Source: Bacillus sp. cl95
Lineage (GTDB): Bacteria > Bacillota > Bacilli > Bacillales > Cytobacillaceae
Length of the DNA: 64,000 nucleotides
Assembly: GCF_900115925.1 (NCBI RefSeq)
Contig: NZ_FOYF01000004.1
Location: forward strand, 210,507-274,506
Reading direction: 5' to 3'
Shown here in pieces: positions 44,761 to 52,720 of the stretch. The notes under the pieces are model-generated. The model had not been told where the DNA came from. It ran no database searches and saw nothing but the letters and a program-made list of their open reading frames with translations. A program made the translations under genes and the position numbers. Every line of letters begins with the position of its first letter. Position 1 is the first letter of the stretch.

Positions 44761-45092
44761 GATGATCAAGTCCTTTCAAAATTATTCCCTTTTATGTGAA
44801 CTTTTTCACATACAACTTTATTTTTATTGTACCTCAACTCTTTAGGATTTCTTGTGAACATTTTCGAACGATTATTAAAGCGATTTCATTTTACTTCATC
44901 CGTCGCTGGCCGTTAGAAAAGCTCTATAAACTTGTCTATTGATTTCCGCTCCAATCAACCATGTGAAAAAATCATGAATGTACTTAAACATAGCCGCTAT
45001 GAACAATCACTTGAGAGTCGAGTCAATCAACGAGCACTCAATCCCTTTACTATGTTAAAATCGTGAAGGAGCTTTTTACAAAGGAGATTACT
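44761..45092. other. Gene-free stretch with repeat fragment (copy 3)
   Basis: About 330 bp without a gene. 44928-44960 holds a fragment of the dispersed repeat (TATTGATTTCCGCTCCAATC). The part beside the FNT gene is AT-rich and probably carries its promoter. Nothing else is recognised. Confidence 0.55.
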
Positions 45093-46211
45093 ATGCTAAA
45101 GTTTAAGCAACTACTCTTATTTTCACTCGTATTCATCGTCTTTAACGGCTTATTATTTTATATCGGCTGGAATGGCTGGGTGTTTCTTTCCACAGCCTTC
45201 GGTTTTCAAACGCTTTGGTTATACAGTATATTGATTGCCGTGTTGTCGTACGCCTTTATCATCGGCAGGGCTTCTAAACGATTATCCGTATTCACAAGCC
45301 TCAGTTATTTATGGTTCGGCGTCATTCAGTATGGTCTCATCCTCTTGCCATTAGCGAATATCATTTTCTTCTTGCTAACGCTGACTTCCATACCAAAAGA
45401 AACCGCGATTCTTTCGGTTGGTACGGTAACTGGCCTGATTTTTATCGGAATTTACCTATTCGGACTTTTCAACGCATATATGCCTGTAGTGAGAAAACAT
45501 GAGATCACCGTTCCAAAGAAGAAAGGTAATTTGGATAAGCTTAGAATTGCCGTCGCTTCCGACATGCATTTTGGCAGATTATCCGGTCGTTCACATTTGC
45601 GGAGGTTAGTCCGAAAGATGAACGACATCAAACCTGATCTCATCCTTCTTCCAGGTGATATTATTGATGACGAACCTGAGCCTTTCATTGAGAAAAACAT
45701 GGGTGCTCTTATGGGCGAGTTGGAGGCACCATTAGGCATTTTCGGGGTTCTCGGCAACCATGAATATTACGGAGGAAAGATTCCACAATTCGTTGAGGAA
45801 ATGAAGAAGATTGATATAGACATCATGATGGATGATATCTTAAAAATTGAAGACAGTTTCTACCTTGTTGGCAGAAAAGACCGCACGGACAAGTATAGAA
45901 AACCAATCAGTGAGTTGATAGAATCATTAGACCTTTCTTATCCTATCATTGCCATGGACCATCAGCCATATGAGCTCAAACAAGCTCAGGAAAGTGGTGT
46001 TGATATTCTTCTATCCGGACACACTCATCGTGGACAAATGGCTCCCAACCACTTCATCACGAAAAAAATGTACGAACTCGATTGGGGTTATTTAAAAAAA
46101 GAACAGCTTCACGCTTTTGTATCATCTGGTTTCGGATTTTGGGGACCACCGTTAAGGATTGGCAGCCGTTCGGAGATCCTGCAAATTGATGTTACATTTA
46201 CAAATTCTTGA
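45093..46211 (+). CDS. Membrane-anchored metallophosphoesterase (YkuE-like layout)
   Basis: A 372-residue protein with four or five N-terminal membrane helices (to about residue 130) and a calcineurin-type phosphoesterase domain. Metal-ligand motifs in order: ASDMHFG near 157, PGDIIDDE near 188, GNHEYYGG near 220 and the C-terminal GHTHRGQ near 310. Bacillus relatives are membrane metallophosphoesterases of largely unknown substrate. Start ATG 45093 with AGGAG 6 nt upstream, preferred to the frame opening at 45063. Monocistronic. Confidence 0.88.
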   Translation: MLKFKQLLLFSLVFIVFNGLLFYIGWNGWVFLSTAFGFQTLWLYSILIAVLSYAFIIGRASKRLSVFTSLSYLWFGVIQYGLILLPLANIIFFLLTLTSIPKETAILSVGTVTGLIFIGIYLFGLFNAYMPVVRKHEITVPKKKGNLDKLRIAVASDMHFGRLSGRSHLRRLVRKMNDIKPDLILLPGDIIDDEPEPFIEKNMGALMGELEAPLGIFGVLGNHEYYGGKIPQFVEEMKKIDIDIMMDDILKIEDSFYLVGRKDRTDKYRKPISELIESLDLSYPIIAMDHQPYELKQAQESGVDILLSGHTHRGQMAPNHFITKKMYELDWGYLKKEQLHAFVSSGFGFWGPPLRIGSRSEILQIDVTFTNS

Positions 46212-46261
46212 TTTTAGTTGATAAAGGTTCTGACTCTCACATGGAGACAGAACCCTTTTTA

Positions 46262-46969
46262 TTAACAAAGACAAGTTTTCTTCTTAACGCCTATCTTTGA
46301 CCTTTCTTCCATCTTACGAATATACTCGGTCGCCAGTGGTACTTTACATGCTGTATTGCCAACATTGACATGAACTTTACCAATCGCCGCTGCCACTTTC
46401 TTGGCTTCTTCGTGCAATGCTTCCACGTATCCTCCGACACAAATAACGAACGTATTCATGGAATAGCGGACCCGATTCTGTCCCGTATGAATCGTAGTTT
46501 CGACTCTTTGCAATAATTCCTTGATTTCAGCCAAATCCAATTTTTCGTCAGGAGTGATCGTGATGTAATTCGCATAGGTGTTCCAGCCGGCAGTAGCAAT
46601 CATTTCACTTTCTGAATTCATCCATTCCCTAGCAAGTTCCAGAGCATGATTACTTTCAGCCGCAACCCCAGCAACCGTATATTCAGCAAGCATATACCAA
46701 TTGGCGCTTTTCACCCATTCCTGTAGCGTTTCTTTTTCCACGAGCTTTGGATTAATGGACAAACCCGCTAAATACATGGCATCGTGATTACCGGTATCAT
46801 AAAGTCTTAACGCTAAATCATGATCCTTTTTCACAAATTTGACGAGTTTTTTTAAATCTCCTATCTTCACACCATAGAAGGAGCCTTTCGCCCCATGGTT
46901 CAAATAAGTGTTCTTCGTTTGCTCGGTTCCAAGTTCCTCTAGGTTCTTCATGATTTCCTCAAAAGTCAT
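46262..46969 (-). CDS. DNA alkylation repair protein, AlkD-like HEAT-repeat
   Basis: A 235-residue all-helical protein of the AlkC/AlkD-like HEAT-repeat superfamily (Pfam DNA_alkylation). Visible segments: GVKIGDLKKLVKFVKKDH, ANWYMLAEYTVAGVAAES and NRVRYSMNTFVICVGGYV. AlkD members excise cationic alkylated bases; this subfamily's activity is unproven. The C-terminus carries CLC. Start ATG 46969 with GGAG 8 nt before it; GTG 46975 is too close to that site. The window has three separate alkylation-repair genes, but this one is about 6 kb from the ada-ogt pair. Confidence 0.85.
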   Translation of the reverse strand: MTFEEIMKNLEELGTEQTKNTYLNHGAKGSFYGVKIGDLKKLVKFVKKDHDLALRLYDTGNHDAMYLAGLSINPKLVEKETLQEWVKSANWYMLAEYTVAGVAAESNHALELAREWMNSESEMIATAGWNTYANYITITPDEKLDLAEIKELLQRVETTIHTGQNRVRYSMNTFVICVGGYVEALHEEAKKVAAAIGKVHVNVGNTACKVPLATEYIRKMEERSKIGVKKKTCLC

Positions 46970-47063
46970 CTTCACAACTCCTTACCAATTCCTCTTATAT
47001 TCAAGTATTAGCGGAAACGAGCCGCCTAAACGTTAGACAGCTCACTCCACACCTTCATTAACA

Positions 47064-48377
47064 TCATTCGATTTTAACCTTGGCATTCCCTTCAATCCAA
47101 GTCGGGAAAAATCTCAACTCCAGGGATATAGGGTTCTTTTGATTGGGCAAGTTGGGAATGATAACGCCCATTTCCTCCATCCCCTTTTCACCCATGTTGC
47201 TAGAAAATGATTCGTTATAATTTATCTCATTTCCGTTCCCATCTAAAATTTTTCCAAAAGGAAAATAACTATGTTCCTGTCCAGAATCCAACACAAAGGT
47301 CACATTATTTCCATCTACTCTTACTTCCTTCAGAAGATTTCCATCAGGTTGCTTGAGAATTTGTTCCTTCACTGTATCGACTGAGACATATAATTGATCT
47401 TTATCAACGGCCTGAACCTTATTGAATACGAGGTATAATTCTTTTGGTTCCCTGAAGTAGTTACTTTGCAAGTAAATGATTGTTTCATCAGCAGAAATCT
47501 CAGAAGCACTAAATCCGTTGGTGATTTTCCCCCAAGTCTCACCATTTTCATCGACAAGGCGAAGGTCTTCGATTTCCAAGATCTTTTTTGTATTTTTAGC
47601 ATCCATCTTTACATGGATAGCTGCTCTTAAAGGTGATATCTTTACGTCTGATATTTTTATTATTTGTTTTTCTATTACAACAGTCTTATTTACATCGTAG
47701 TTTTTTGTCACTTGAACTTTCTTTAAATGAATTGGGATGCTGAATTTTTCTTCACCACTTCCTTTTACTTCTAATTCCAGTTTGAATTGTCGGGACTCAA
47801 TTGGCTTTTCAAAATAATACTCTAATGTGCCACTGTGAGAGGTCTTCCCTTCTTCGGAGTAGTCATCGTTTCCATAAAAGATTCCTGGGTTCAGTTGCTC
47901 ACCATCGAGGCTGATAATGTTGGCACTTTCAATACGCAGCTCCTTTTTCCTTTCATTCGAATGGAGCGTATAAAATACAACCAGACCTTGCTCATCAGCA
48001 ATGACTCCATCAATGATTACTTTGGTTCCATTTTTCTCTTTAGAAATATCGAGCTTTTGATAATAATCATGTTCAATCGCTGATAAAAGTCCTTTATTAT
48101 CTGAGATGAGTTCGACGATTTTTTCCATGCCCGGAAGTGTTGATACATATCCAGCGAATGCAGGTGACATCCGAATAGATGACGCAAACCCTATGAGAAG
48201 CAATGCGGCCACCGTAAAGGATACTAGCCATTTTTTCACCCGAGGTTTCTTTATTTTTTCTGCTTTTGCTTTTTGAAAACCTGCAAAAATAGCATCGTCC
48301 AATGCGCTTTCTGGTATGGAAATATGCTCATAGGAATTCTTATATTCGTTAAGTTTTTCTTCCTCATTTCTATACAT
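47064..48377 (-). CDS. DUF4179-type anti-sigma factor
   Basis: A 437-residue membrane protein: a short cytoplasmic N-terminus (residues 1-45), one membrane helix (about 46-65, VSFTVAALLLIGFASS), and a large extracytoplasmic part with the DUF4179 domain near 80-170 and beta-rich tail. This is the layout of anti-sigma factors linked to ECF sigma genes. The ATG at 48377 lies inside the end of the sigma gene (8-bp overlap) with GGTGGG before it, so the pair is translationally coupled. It presumably holds the sigma factor at the membrane until an envelope signal is sensed. Confidence 0.85.
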   Translation of the reverse strand: MYRNEEEKLNEYKNSYEHISIPESALDDAIFAGFQKAKAEKIKKPRVKKWLVSFTVAALLLIGFASSIRMSPAFAGYVSTLPGMEKIVELISDNKGLLSAIEHDYYQKLDISKEKNGTKVIIDGVIADEQGLVVFYTLHSNERKKELRIESANIISLDGEQLNPGIFYGNDDYSEEGKTSHSGTLEYYFEKPIESRQFKLELEVKGSGEEKFSIPIHLKKVQVTKNYDVNKTVVIEKQIIKISDVKISPLRAAIHVKMDAKNTKKILEIEDLRLVDENGETWGKITNGFSASEISADETIIYLQSNYFREPKELYLVFNKVQAVDKDQLYVSVDTVKEQILKQPDGNLLKEVRVDGNNVTFVLDSGQEHSYFPFGKILDGNGNEINYNESFSSNMGEKGMEEMGVIIPNLPNQKNPISLELRFFPTWIEGNAKVKIE

Positions 48378-48894
48378 TGAGATTCCCACCTTTTTCACCA
48401 AGTTTTTCCCGCAGTGATTTCAATGCTTTATTTAACCAGGTCTTGATAGTACCTTCAGGACAATCTAACGTTTTGGCAATGTCCTTTATCTTGAGATCAT
48501 GAAAATATTTAAGCGTCAGAATTTCGCGTGACCTTTCATCCAATCCTTGCATCGCATCCTTTATCTCCATTTCCATGTGAGTTTCTGATACTGGCTGAGA
48601 TTGAATCATTTCTTCCACAAACATAAGCCTCTTTTTCTTTTTCAGAAAATCGTTACAGTAGTTAATCATAATTCGAATTAACCAAGTCTTAATAAAAGAA
48701 GCATCTCTCACCGTATGAATTTTTTTATAAGCTCGGTACGTCACTTCCTGGATTGCTTCGAGCGCCTCTCCTTCGTTCCTAAGATAAGAAAGCGCCGTTT
48801 TATATAAATCAATTTTGTACAAATGGATTAGTTTCAAAAAAGCTTCATCATCACCATTGATTGCTTGCTCGGCTAATCTCTCCTCTTCTTGCAT
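48370..48894 (-). CDS. ECF-type RNA polymerase sigma factor
   Basis: A 174-residue sigma-70 family factor with only regions 2 and 4: region 2 (about 20-90, YLRNEGEALEAIQEVTYRAYKK and TWLIRIMINYCND) and region 4 (about 115-165, ILTLKYFHDLKIKDIAKTL and CPEGTIKTWLNKALK). This is the SigV/SigX-like class. Start ATG 48894 or GTG one codon earlier. It is followed by its membrane anti-sigma gene. I looked for an autoregulatory AAC/CGT promoter upstream and found no convincing one. Confidence 0.9.
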   Translation of the reverse strand: MQEEERLAEQAINGDDEAFLKLIHLYKIDLYKTALSYLRNEGEALEAIQEVTYRAYKKIHTVRDASFIKTWLIRIMINYCNDFLKKKKRLMFVEEMIQSQPVSETHMEMEIKDAMQGLDERSREILTLKYFHDLKIKDIAKTLDCPEGTIKTWLNKALKSLREKLGEKGGNLNV

Positions 48895-49129
48895 CACCTT
48901 GCCCCCTTGCTTTCAGCTACTATTTATATATTAGACCTTTGAACGACTAAAAGGTTTTGATTATTTGTAAAAAAATTACTAAATCGTTAAAAGCTTAGGA
49001 TTTTACATTAACTCCCTCACACCTACCTAAATCAGCATATATCCAAATTCTTTTCATAGACATTTACTTAGCGGCTGTAGTAGCATGGAAAAGGATTTGG
49101 ATATTATTTGAAAATGTTAGGAGAATCAT

Positions 49130-50476
49130 ATGTTAAGAAACTGGAAGACTATTTTAATGCTCGCCATTCCTTCGATTGCCTCTTTTGCATCGATGACGGT
49201 TACGGGCATGATCAATCTCATCATGGTAGGAAAATTAGGCGCCCTTTCCATCGCGATTGTCGGCGTATCAAATATAGTTATGTATAACTCGTGGGCACTG
49301 TTTTCGGGAATTGGCCACACAGTTAACTATCTTGTTGCTCAAAGTTTTGGTTCCAACGATTTAAAAAAAGGTGTCGAGCGAACTTATATTGCTTTAATTC
49401 TCAGTGTGTTGGCAGGAATCTTTACACTATTCGTTGGTTTATTCGGCTCTGAATGGATACTGAAAATCCTTGGAAGTCATCAAGAGATGATACAGGAGGG
49501 TGAAGGATATTTAAGAATTCGTTTCATGGCGATGGTATTTTCCATTATGACCTTTACCTTGCATGGATTTTTCCGAGGTATCGGCAATACGAAAACACCA
49601 ATGATGACCTCGTTAACCGGAAACGCTGTCATGATTTTTTTCACCTATGCACTCACATACGGAAACTTTGGCTTCCCAAAATTAGGGTTAACAGGTGCAG
49701 CCATTGCCCTGCTTATCGGGGAGGCAACTGTCTTAACTTTAATTGCTTTGGCTTATTTACGGGAACTTAATAGTCGCTTTGGATTTATCCCTAAGCTGAA
49801 GCTTCACCTTTCAGAAGCAAAACTGATGCTAAAAGAGAGCTTCAAGCTTGGAACTCAGGAATTCTCCAAAAGCATGGCGATGTTTGTTTTTACCGCGTTT
49901 GTCACTCGCCTCGGTACGCACGCGCTTGCCGCAAATGAAATCGCCTTAAGCATCATGAGCTTCGGCTTCATGCCTGCTGCTGCATTTGGCTCGACGGCCA
50001 CGATCTTGGTCGGTCAAGAAATCGGTAAGAATCAGCCCGCCACAGCCAGAAAAATGGGAACAGAAACAGCCATCATGGGTAGTATCTTCTTGCTTATTCT
50101 TGGTTCAGTAGAGTTCTTCTTTGCCGAGTCAATCGCAAAAATATACACTGATGATCCACTGGTTTATCAACTCACCGCAAAGTTGATCATGATTTCTGCA
50201 TTTATGCAGATTTTAGATGGATTCTTTAATTTCTTCGGTGGAGGATTACGAGGAATTGGCGATACAACCTTCTTACTAAGGACATCACTATTGCTTGCCT
50301 GGGGTTTCTTCGTTCCACTGACTTATTTGATGGTGTTTGTATTTGATTTTTCAAGCTACGGTGCGTGGCTTGCACTGTATACGTATCTAGGATTATTTGG
50401 GGTAGTGTTATTAGTCCGATTCTATCGCAAGGATTGGAACACAATCAGACTGACTGTAGCTGAAAAAACAGCGTAA
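49130..50476 (+). CDS. MATE family efflux transporter
   Basis: A 448-residue MATE-family exporter with 12 helices in two homologous halves. Characteristic segments: FASMTVTGMINLIMVGKLG near residue 20, TFTLHGFFRGIGNTKTPM near 140, and FFNFFGGGLRGIGDT near 365. Family members export cationic drugs or metabolites by Na+ or H+ antiport. ATG with GGAG 6 nt upstream. Monocistronic with a strong terminator. Confidence 0.92.
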   Translation: MLRNWKTILMLAIPSIASFASMTVTGMINLIMVGKLGALSIAIVGVSNIVMYNSWALFSGIGHTVNYLVAQSFGSNDLKKGVERTYIALILSVLAGIFTLFVGLFGSEWILKILGSHQEMIQEGEGYLRIRFMAMVFSIMTFTLHGFFRGIGNTKTPMMTSLTGNAVMIFFTYALTYGNFGFPKLGLTGAAIALLIGEATVLTLIALAYLRELNSRFGFIPKLKLHLSEAKLMLKESFKLGTQEFSKSMAMFVFTAFVTRLGTHALAANEIALSIMSFGFMPAAAFGSTATILVGQEIGKNQPATARKMGTETAIMGSIFLLILGSVEFFFAESIAKIYTDDPLVYQLTAKLIMISAFMQILDGFFNFFGGGLRGIGDTTFLLRTSLLLAWGFFVPLTYLMVFVFDFSSYGAWLALYTYLGLFGVVLLVRFYRKDWNTIRLTVAEKTA

Positions 50477-50525
50477 AACCAAAGGGGGCACCGCTTCAAA
50501 TGAAGTGGTGCCCCCTTCTTCTTAT
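50477..50525. terminator. Bidirectional terminator MATE / TerC
   Basis: GGGGGCACCGCTTCA and TGAAGTGGTGCCCCC form a long stem with T tract between convergent genes. Confidence 0.93.
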
Positions 50526-50527
50526 AC

Positions 50528-51304
50528 TTAGGCTGCCGAGACATGGTCTTCCTTCTTTTCTTTTGAGAAAAACCAGCCTCCTGCTGCAATCAGCAGTAGA
50601 ACCGTATAGAACGTGATTTTCCAAGCAGGCGATTTTGCAAAGCCCTCTGATAATACGGCCAGTTCAGGATGGGATAAAGTATACACTGACAGCTTTACGC
50701 CTACCCAACCAACAATTAGGAAGGCTGCGATTTCCAATCCAGGCTTCTTTTGCAAAAGATCTACGAAGAAGTTTGCTGCAAAACGCATGATGATGACTCC
50801 GATGATACCACCAGCAAAAATAACAAGGAACTTGCCTCCATCAAGACCGCCAATCTGTGGCAGGTTTGTATTTGGCAACGCAACAGCAAGTGCAACGGCT
50901 GCAAGGATGGAGTCGACGGCAAACGCAATGTCAGCCACTTCGACTTTTAGGACAGTTGCCCAAAAACTTGATGCCTTCTTGTCCGTTTCCTCAACAACTT
51001 TTTCGCCACTTTTATGAATGATTATTTTTCGCACGATGTGGTTAATCGCGATGAAAAATAGATATAACGCTCCAATCGCCTGTACTTGCCAAACGTCTAC
51101 AAGGAATGAGATAACAAAGAGCGATAAAAAGCGGAACACAAACGCACCCGCAAGCCCATAAAACAATGCACGTTTCCGATCATCTTCTGGCAGATGCTTG
51201 ACCATAATCGCCAAAACAAGTGCATTATCGGCTGCTAATAAACCCTCAATAGCAATTAATAATAATAGTACCCAACCGTATTCTAGCAAGATAGAAACTT
51301 CCAT
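50528..51304 (-). CDS. TerC family integral membrane protein (YceF/YkoY-like)
   Basis: A 258-residue TerC protein with seven or more helices. Conserved acidic metal-site blocks are GLLAADNALVLAIM near residue 25 and VADIAFAVDSILAA near 130. In B. subtilis YceF and YkoY act in manganese export that loads secreted proteins. ATG with GGAGG 6 nt upstream, 12 bp after ykvA. The same-strand cluster upstream includes a Mn riboswitch (52513-52630), although about 1.2 kb away and separated by another structured leader. Confidence 0.92.
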   Translation of the reverse strand: MEVSILLEYGWVLLLLIAIEGLLAADNALVLAIMVKHLPEDDRKRALFYGLAGAFVFRFLSLFVISFLVDVWQVQAIGALYLFFIAINHIVRKIIIHKSGEKVVEETDKKASSFWATVLKVEVADIAFAVDSILAAVALAVALPNTNLPQIGGLDGGKFLVIFAGGIIGVIIMRFAANFFVDLLQKKPGLEIAAFLIVGWVGVKLSVYTLSHPELAVLSEGFAKSPAWKITFYTVLLLIAAGGWFFSKEKKEDHVSAA

Positions 51305-51316
51305 TTATATTCCTCC

Positions 51317-51601
51317 TTATCTATAATCGAGCAACCCGTATTTTTCCTTTAGTGGTGCAGGAGCCATTTTAACCATTCTTTCAAGAACAAAGCCTGCAAT
51401 CACGACATCGTCAATTATTCCGAAAAAAGTGAGGAAATCTGGAATCAAATCAAACGGGAAAAAAGCATAAGTGGAAACCATTAGTATCCCTAATGCTTTT
51501 TTCTCTAAGGGCACTTCCCCTGATGTAAAAAAGTCTTTTACGAACGGGATTGATTTTCTAAATTTCAATATGAATTTTAGTCTTTTAAAAGTTTTAAACA
51601 T
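51317..51601 (-). CDS. YkvA family (DUF1232) small membrane protein
   Basis: A 94-residue DUF1232 protein. The family core PLEKKALGILMVSTYAFFPFDLIPDF carries the typical DLIPDF motif, followed by IDDVVIAG. One or two membrane helices. Function unknown across bacteria. Start ATG 51601 with AGGGTGA 4 nt upstream, preferred to a start nine codons earlier. It is 12 bp upstream of terC and directly behind the structured leader at 51654-51736. Confidence 0.85.
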   Translation of the reverse strand: MFKTFKRLKFILKFRKSIPFVKDFFTSGEVPLEKKALGILMVSTYAFFPFDLIPDFLTFFGIIDDVVIAGFVLERMVKMAPAPLKEKYGLLDYR

Positions 51602-51639
51602 TACTTCACCCTCTATTCTTTTGAACATGACTGGAAAAA

Positions 51640-51750
51640 CCCTTGAATCGTCGTAACGATATTGCTTTGCAAACGCGGAGGATTTTTCACCTCCAGAGTA
51701 GCGGTCGCCGCTACTTGGTTATGCAATACCGTTACAAACGTAAAGGTTAA
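51640..51750 (-). ncRNA. Unassigned structured leader RNA (three-way junction) of ykvA-terC
   Basis: On the minus strand GTAACGGTATTGC (51724-51736) and GCAATATCGTTAC (51654-51666) pair over 13 bp with a single G-U. They enclose two perfect hairpins: AGTAGCGG-CGA-CCGCTACT (51698-51716) and GGAGG-N8-CCTCC (51678-51695). The junction strands ATAACCA, CT and GCGTTTGCAAA are unpaired. An outer AACCTT/AAGGGTT pairing followed by T tract may act as terminator. The layout is that of a riboswitch, but it does not match a class I can name with confidence. It is placed 40-150 nt before the ykvA start. Confidence 0.6.
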
Positions 51751-51867
51751 AAACAAATGACGAAACAAGCTTAATTTCAATTAAAATCGATTCTCCTTAT
51801 GAATTGGATTCAATCTTGGATAAGAAGCCGATTTTTTTACACGACAAGTCGCCCTTTCAGTTTATTA

Positions 51868-52257
51868 TTAGTGAATAATTTTTATAACGTCTTCATCTCT
51901 GCTTAACACACCTTCATTAAAATGGAGTTTTGTGTGAAAACAGTACGAAGTATTTTCATCCGTAAGTGCTACAGACTCTGGTAACTGAAACGAAAAGTTG
52001 ATTTTGTTCATTTCTTCCGATTCAATTTTTGCCCCAGATAAGATGGTAGCCGAATCAACAATGGTTTCGACCCCAGAAATCTGATCTAACATGACTAGAT
52101 CACACTCAATCCGCTTTACTTGCTGTTCGATCGTACCACCTTGGATAAAAAAGTAACCATGAACTGGTTCTCCAGGTCTATACGACTCTTTTTCTAAAAT
52201 AAGATCAATTTTCGCTGAACCAATTCCTAATAGTGACATGTATTTTCTAAGCAACAA
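51868..52257 (-). CDS. Spo0M-like protein, N-terminal arrestin domain only
   Basis: A 129-residue protein aligning with the N-terminal half of Spo0M (about 258 residues): SLLGIGSAKIDLILEKESYRPGEPVHG and GGTIEQQVKRIECDLVM. The second arrestin-like half is missing and the frame ends cleanly in a stop, so it may be a natural single-domain version rather than a broken gene. Start TTG 52257 with GGAGG 7 nt upstream, preferred to ATG 52272 (which overlaps that site) and an internal ATG. It is 41 bp after the FbpB-like gene and likely in the same Mn-riboswitch transcript. Spo0M influences sporulation entry and motility in B. subtilis. Confidence 0.8.
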   Translation of the reverse strand: MLLRKYMSLLGIGSAKIDLILEKESYRPGEPVHGYFFIQGGTIEQQVKRIECDLVMLDQISGVETIVDSATILSGAKIESEEMNKINFSFQLPESVALTDENTSYCFHTKLHFNEGVLSRDEDVIKIIH

Positions 52258-52298
52258 TGTAAATCCTCCCATTTCATTTTAGTATGATAAAGCTTCGA

Positions 52299-52424
52299 CT
52301 ATGATGACTTCACTCTTTTTTCTTCAATGCGTTTTTCAATCATGGCCATTTGTTTAGGATCCTTCATAAGTTCTTCCTTGTTTTGCTTCATTAACTCTGC
52401 GAAAGTTACTTTTCTCTTTTTCAT
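52299..52424 (-). CDS. FbpB-family small basic protein
   Basis: A 41-codon gene with GGGGAG 6 nt before ATG 52424. The product MKKRKVTFAELMKQNKEELM (first 20 residues) ends in KRIEEKRVKSS and is highly charged and helical. The pattern of a KxxFxELxxxNKxELxxDPxxxxxIExRIEx(K/R) helix is that of Fur-regulated basic protein B, which helps the FsrA sRNA in iron sparing in B. subtilis. Here the upstream control element is a Mn riboswitch rather than an obvious Fur box. Too short for routine gene finders. Confidence 0.75.
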   Translation of the reverse strand: MKKRKVTFAELMKQNKEELMKDPKQMAMIEKRIEEKRVKSS

Positions 52425-52469
52425 TTAAATCTCCCCTTTTTGGATAGTTAGCTGGAAAGGGCAAAGAAA

Positions 52470-52499
52470 AAACCTTTACCCGAATGCAGGTAAAGGTTT
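52470..52499 (-). terminator. Second tandem terminator behind the Mn riboswitch
   Basis: On the minus strand AAACCTTTACC and GGTAAAGGTTT form a perfect stem followed by TTTTTTCTTT. The core CCTTTACC/GGTAAAGG is the same as in the first terminator, which ends less than 10 bp before. Confidence 0.85.
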
Positions 52500-52500
52500 C

Positions 52501-52544
52501 AGAAAAAACAAAAGACCTTTACCTATGAGTTAGGTAAAGGTCTT
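52501..52544 (-). terminator. First terminator / expression platform of the Mn riboswitch
   Basis: On the minus strand AAGACCTTTACCTA and TAGGTAAAGGTCTT form a perfect 14-bp stem with a 6-nt loop and TTTTGTTTTTTC tract. The left arm overlaps the 3' strand of aptamer helix P1 (GACCTTT), so aptamer closure and termination exclude each other. Confidence 0.9.
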
Positions 52545-52630
52545 GCTAACAACGGTCATTTCGTTGCCAACAAAGCCGGGAGATTACTCTCCGTAATGAC
52601 GACTCTGTTGTAAAAGCTACTCCCCTTTAG
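52513..52630 (-). ncRNA. yybP-ykoY manganese riboswitch
   Basis: The minus strand carries the class signature: AAAGGGGAGTAGC at the 5' end, CAGAGTCGTCATTACGG, then TCTCCCGGCTTTGTTGGC and TTAGCAAGACCTTT at the 3' end closing P1. Both conserved internal loops that form the Mn2+ site are present. Mn binding stabilises P1 and should prevent terminator 1, so this is an ON switch. Genes behind it are the FbpB-like peptide and the Spo0M-like protein, not directly a TerC or P-type ATPase gene as is usual. Confidence 0.93.
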
Positions 52631-52657
52631 GAGAAAACTATTCAACTGATTGAAATA

Positions 52658-52686
52658 AGCTTACAACATATCTATGAATCTGTCAA
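52658..52686 (-). promoter_or_regulatory. SigA-type promoter of the Mn riboswitch
   Basis: On the minus strand a perfect TTGACA is followed after 17 bp by TAAGCT, placing the start about 20 nt upstream of the aptamer. The -10 is weak. Confidence 0.5.
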
Positions 52687-52720
52687 TTGGTTTGTGCCGA
52701 AATGAACATTCTCCTTATCA

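Noticed and set aside
52501-52630. A CRISPR-like or simple inverted-repeat reading of the CCTTTACC/GGTAAAGG hairpins
   Set aside because: The flanking aptamer sequence and T tracts show a yybP-ykoY riboswitch with intrinsic terminators.
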